A stretch of 25,436 nucleotides of DNA from SLJK01 sp964567295 (lineage in GTDB: Bacteria > Bacillota > Dethiobacteria > DTU022 > UBA8154): NCBI GenBank assembly GCA_964567295.1, contig CAZMLU010000022.1, positions 1 to 25,436 of the forward strand, read 5' to 3'. The notes below the pieces were generated by a model, which saw only the letters and a list, made by a program, of their open reading frames with translations, had not been told where the DNA came from and did no database searches. Both the position numbers and the translations under genes were made by a program. Below, piece after piece: positions 23,174 to 25,436 of the stretch (the stretch's first letter is position 1; each line of letters opens with the position of its first letter).

Positions 23174-24058
23174 TTAATAATTTTGTTCCTTCTGCTGAAT
23201 CTCCTCCATTAGAGCCTTGTAATGATCATATCGCCAGGAAGCAATTTCTCCTTGTTCTACAGCATCTTTAATCCGGCAGCCTGGTTCTGACAGATGCAAG
23301 CAACTACTGAAATAACATCCCGCACCCTGAACAGAAAACTCTGGGAAGAAAAATGGCAGCTCTCTAGAATGAACACCCTTTAAGTCCAACCGTTGAAAAC
23401 CAGGAGTATCAATGACATAAGTATCTTTATCCAGCTGTAATAGCTTAACCGAGCGAGTTGTATGACGCCCTCTACCACTTTTCCTACTGATTGGAGCAGT
23501 CTTAAGATCTAGATCAGGCCTCAGTTTATTCAATAGAGTTGACTTTCCTGTTCCGGAAGGTCCAGTCATCACACTAATATTTCCTTTTAATAAATCTTTT
23601 AGTTCCTCTAACCCTTGCTCAGTTACTGCACAAGTAAAAACAACTTGATATCCGCTATTTTTATATACTTCACCTGCATATCCGATTTCTTTCAATTCAG
23701 CCTCATGGGAAAGATTTGCCTTGTTAAAACAAATTATAATACTTAAGCCAACGGCTTCAGCAGAAACAATAACACGGTCCAGAAGATTAAAATCCACTAC
23801 AGGTTCCTTGATGGACATAACAGCGATTGCCTGGTCGACATTGGCTACCGGAGGTCTGTGGAGGCTATTTTTACGAGAATTAAGATCTTCTATAACCCCC
23901 TCACCTTGTTCGGTCAGGGAAAAACTGACCCAATCACCAACCAGAAGCCTTTTTCCCTCTTCTTTAAGCTTACCCCTAACCCGGCAACGCACTATTTCTC
24001 CATGAGAGTTTTGCACGTCATAAAAACCACCCTTTGCTTTTATAAGGAGTCCTTCCAG
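23174..24058 (-). CDS. rsgA: Ribosome small-subunit-dependent GTPase RsgA, apparent CTG start
   Basis: RsgA is a circularly permuted GTPase that checks late 30S assembly. An N-terminal OB fold (CRVRGKL, LLVGDWVSF) is followed by the permuted G motifs in the order G4 NKAN, G1 GPSGTGKST, G2 GRHTTRS and G3 DTPGF. The zinc motif C-x4-C-x-H-x5-C (CYFSSCLHLSEPGC) lies near the end. The nearest standard start, GTG 24016, would cut off the first beta strand. Reading upstream in frame gives LEGLLIKAKGGFYDV, the usual RsgA opening. It starts at CTG 24058 right after a TAA, with AAAGGAG 7 nt upstream. This gives 294 aa, the normal length. The G4 aspartate is replaced by Asn. It is 34 bp after prkC. Confidence 0.93.
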   Translation of the reverse strand: MEGLLIKAKGGFYDVQNSHGEIVRCRVRGKLKEEGKRLLVGDWVSFSLTEQGEGVIEDLNSRKNSLHRPPVANVDQAIAVMSIKEPVVDFNLLDRVIVSAEAVGLSIIICFNKANLSHEAELKEIGYAGEVYKNSGYQVVFTCAVTEQGLEELKDLLKGNISVMTGPSGTGKSTLLNKLRPDLDLKTAPISRKSGRGRHTTRSVKLLQLDKDTYVIDTPGFQRLDLKGVHSRELPFFFPEFSVQGAGCYFSSCLHLSEPGCRIKDAVEQGEIASWRYDHYKALMEEIQQKEQNY

Positions 24059-24065
24059 TTAAATT

Positions 24066-24072
24066 CTCCTTT
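24066..24072 (-). promoter_or_regulatory. Ribosome binding site supporting the CTG start of rsgA
   Basis: AAAGGAG on the minus strand lies exactly 7 nt before the CTG at 24058. The in-frame TAA directly before the CTG rules out any start further upstream. The site is too far from GTG 24016 (49 nt) to serve it. Confidence 0.7.
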
Positions 24073-24092
24073 CCGCAAAAATTGGACTAAAT

Positions 24093-25436
24093 TCACGGAA
24101 ACTCTATGACATCTATAGTATAGTATTCTTCATCTCTCAGTTCCATGAGAACAAGTTGACCTTCTCCAACACCTTCTGTGTTTATGATCTCTCCCTGGTA
24201 TTCACCCTCAAAGATTACTTTCTTTCCCTCTACGTCTTCAATATAAACTTTTATGATACTCCCCTCTGGAACCTCGGGAATAATACTCTGTTCATAAGTA
24301 TCATAAGTTACAGGCTCTACGCCCTTGCTAACTATAAGTTCGACAGAATCCCCGGTCTGTACTTCTTCTCCAGCTGCAGGCTTTTGGGACACAATATGTC
24401 CTTCTTCGTGTTCCTCAGAATACTCTTCCTCGGTATGACGTAAAACCAACCCATTATTATCTATCCATTCTTTCGCATCCTCAAGAGACCATCCTCGAAA
24501 ATCACCTAAAGAAAAAGGCCTTTTCCCTTCGCTTATTACCAGATGAACGGTATCTCCTTCGGCCAGACTGAAATCCGTGCTGGGGTCCTGCCTGATGACA
24601 TACCCCCTATCGATGCTTTCACTATATTCGTAAGAAACCTCCATTTCGAGATCTGCATCATCAAGGAGCAGCCTGGACTCTAATTCCGATTTTCCTACCA
24701 GGTCCGGAACTTCTATCTCTACTGCCCCCTTGCTTAAAACTAATTCAATAACCCTGTCCTGCTTTACACTTCGTTGGGCAGGAGGTTCTTGAGAAATAAC
24801 ATGACCTTCTGGAACAGTATCACTATGAAACTCTTCTACAATAGAAAATTTAAGGCCTAAAGTAGTAAGTTCTCGTTCGGCATCATCAAGGCTCATTCCA
24901 ACAAGCTCAGGTACTTCTATTTCAGGGACAACAAGCGAACTGCGTAAAAATTGGTAGCCATTAAAAAGCAACAGGACAACAATTCCTAGAACAATGCCGT
25001 AAATAATAACCTTTTTCCAGGGCAAAATATTATCCTCCACCTCTTCGTCCTCGGTCTCGCTCTCATTATCATCTACATCATCCTCATGCAGATATTTATC
25101 TTGAAAATAGTTATTGTGATCGCTATCTTTTCGCGTACTTTGTAATCCGTAAGAATGCAACCGTTTCAGAAGAGAACTACCACCCGTACTATTTTTTTCC
25201 TGCCCTGATAGCCACTCATCTAAATCATTTCTAAAGTCCAAGGCACTAGCATAGCGTGAATGGGGCTCTTTATGCATCGATCTGAAGATAAGCATTTCCG
25301 TCTCACCAGGTATGTCCGGTACAATTTCCCGGGGGGGAACAAAATCTTCCTGTAGATGTTTTAACGCAACAGAGATAGGACTTTCACCGGAAAAGGGAAC
25401 TGTACCAGTCACCATTTCATATAGCACAACACCCAA
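24093..25436 (-). CDS. prkC: Ser/Thr protein kinase with PASTA repeats, C-terminal part (cut by right edge)
   Basis: PrkC-type kinases sense peptidoglycan fragments through outside PASTA repeats and phosphorylate cytosolic proteins. The visible 448 codons begin inside the kinase domain (GVVLYEMVTGTVPFSGESP, subdomains IX-XI). The TTG at the edge is an internal leucine, not a start. A basic then very acidic juxtamembrane stretch (DDVDDNESETEDEEVEDN) follows, then one transmembrane helix (IYGIVLGIVVLLLFNGYQFL, about residue 150-169). Three PASTA repeats of about 67 residues (EVPELVG, EVPDLVG, SLGDFRG) come next, then a C-terminal beta-rich domain of about 70 residues with no motif I know. It leads the prkC-rsgA-rpe string; prpC phosphatase is expected upstream, outside the window. 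Confidence 0.95.
   Translation of the reverse strand: MGVVLYEMVTGTVPFSGESPISVALKHLQEDFVPPREIVPDIPGETEMLIFRSMHKEPHSRYASALDFRNDLDEWLSGQEKNSTGGSSLLKRLHSYGLQSTRKDSDHNNYFQDKYLHEDDVDDNESETEDEEVEDNILPWKKVIIYGIVLGIVVLLLFNGYQFLRSSLVVPEIEVPELVGMSLDDAERELTTLGLKFSIVEEFHSDTVPEGHVISQEPPAQRSVKQDRVIELVLSKGAVEIEVPDLVGKSELESRLLLDDADLEMEVSYEYSESIDRGYVIRQDPSTDFSLAEGDTVHLVISEGKRPFSLGDFRGWSLEDAKEWIDNNGLVLRHTEEEYSEEHEEGHIVSQKPAAGEEVQTGDSVELIVSKGVEPVTYDTYEQSIIPEVPEGSIIKVYIEDVEGKKVIFEGEYQGEIINTEGVGEGQLVLMELRDEEYYTIDVIEFP

Overview
The window is an AT-rich stretch of bacterial chromosome from a Gram-positive Firmicute, most likely a member of the Clostridia. The evidence is gene order: prkC-rsgA-rpe; polA-mutM-coaE; and yceD-rpmF-plsX-fab-acpP-rnc-smc. 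Strong purine-rich ribosome binding sites and heavy use of TTG and GTG starts agree with this. I see no rRNA, tRNA, CRISPR array, insertion sequence or phage gene, and the window is mostly core chromosome.

Layout, left to right. Positions 1-8471 (all minus strand) hold a lipid-synthesis operon, read right to left from a consensus promoter near 8442-8471: yceD, rpmF (57 codons, easily missed), plsX, fabH, fabD, fabG, acpP, fabF, rnc, then smc, which runs off the left edge. Enoyl-ACP reductase, fabZ and fapR are absent from the cluster. Positions 8496-14200 are an accessory patch of short, mixed-strand units: a NusG-domain-II membrane-anchored protein, an EamA transporter, an acyl-CoA synthetase-like enzyme lacking the usual A10 lysine, a PaaI-type thioesterase convergent with it, an N-acetylglutamate-synthase-like GNAT protein, a small membrane protein with a zinc ribbon, and a second GNAT protein behind a perfect consensus promoter. 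Positions 14422-25436 (all minus strand) form one nearly gap-free string read right to left: prkC (5' end cut by the right edge), rsgA, rpe, ribD, ribE, ribBA, ribH, polA, mutM, coaE.

How the genes work together. The left block makes acyl chains (FabD, FabH, FabF, FabG, AcpP) and hands them to phospholipid synthesis (PlsX). It is tied to ribosome supply (RpmF, YceD), RNA processing (RNase III) and chromosome segregation (SMC). The right block joins Ser/Thr kinase signalling and 30S maturation (PrkC, RsgA) to pentose phosphate metabolism (Rpe). Rpe interconverts ribulose-5-phosphate, the substrate of the DHBP synthase half of RibBA, so its place directly before the riboflavin genes makes metabolic sense. 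DNA repair (PolA, MutM) and coenzyme A synthesis (CoaE) follow.

I did not find a convincing new biological system. The most unusual points are: an apparent CTG start codon for rsgA with a textbook Shine-Dalgarno site; an NKAN in place of NKxD in the same GTPase; the missing A10 lysine in the acyl-CoA synthetase homologue; an 18-bp perfect palindrome against the ribE ribosome binding site; riboflavin genes without room for an FMN riboswitch; and paired inverted repeats upstream of the consensus promoter of a small GNAT gene.
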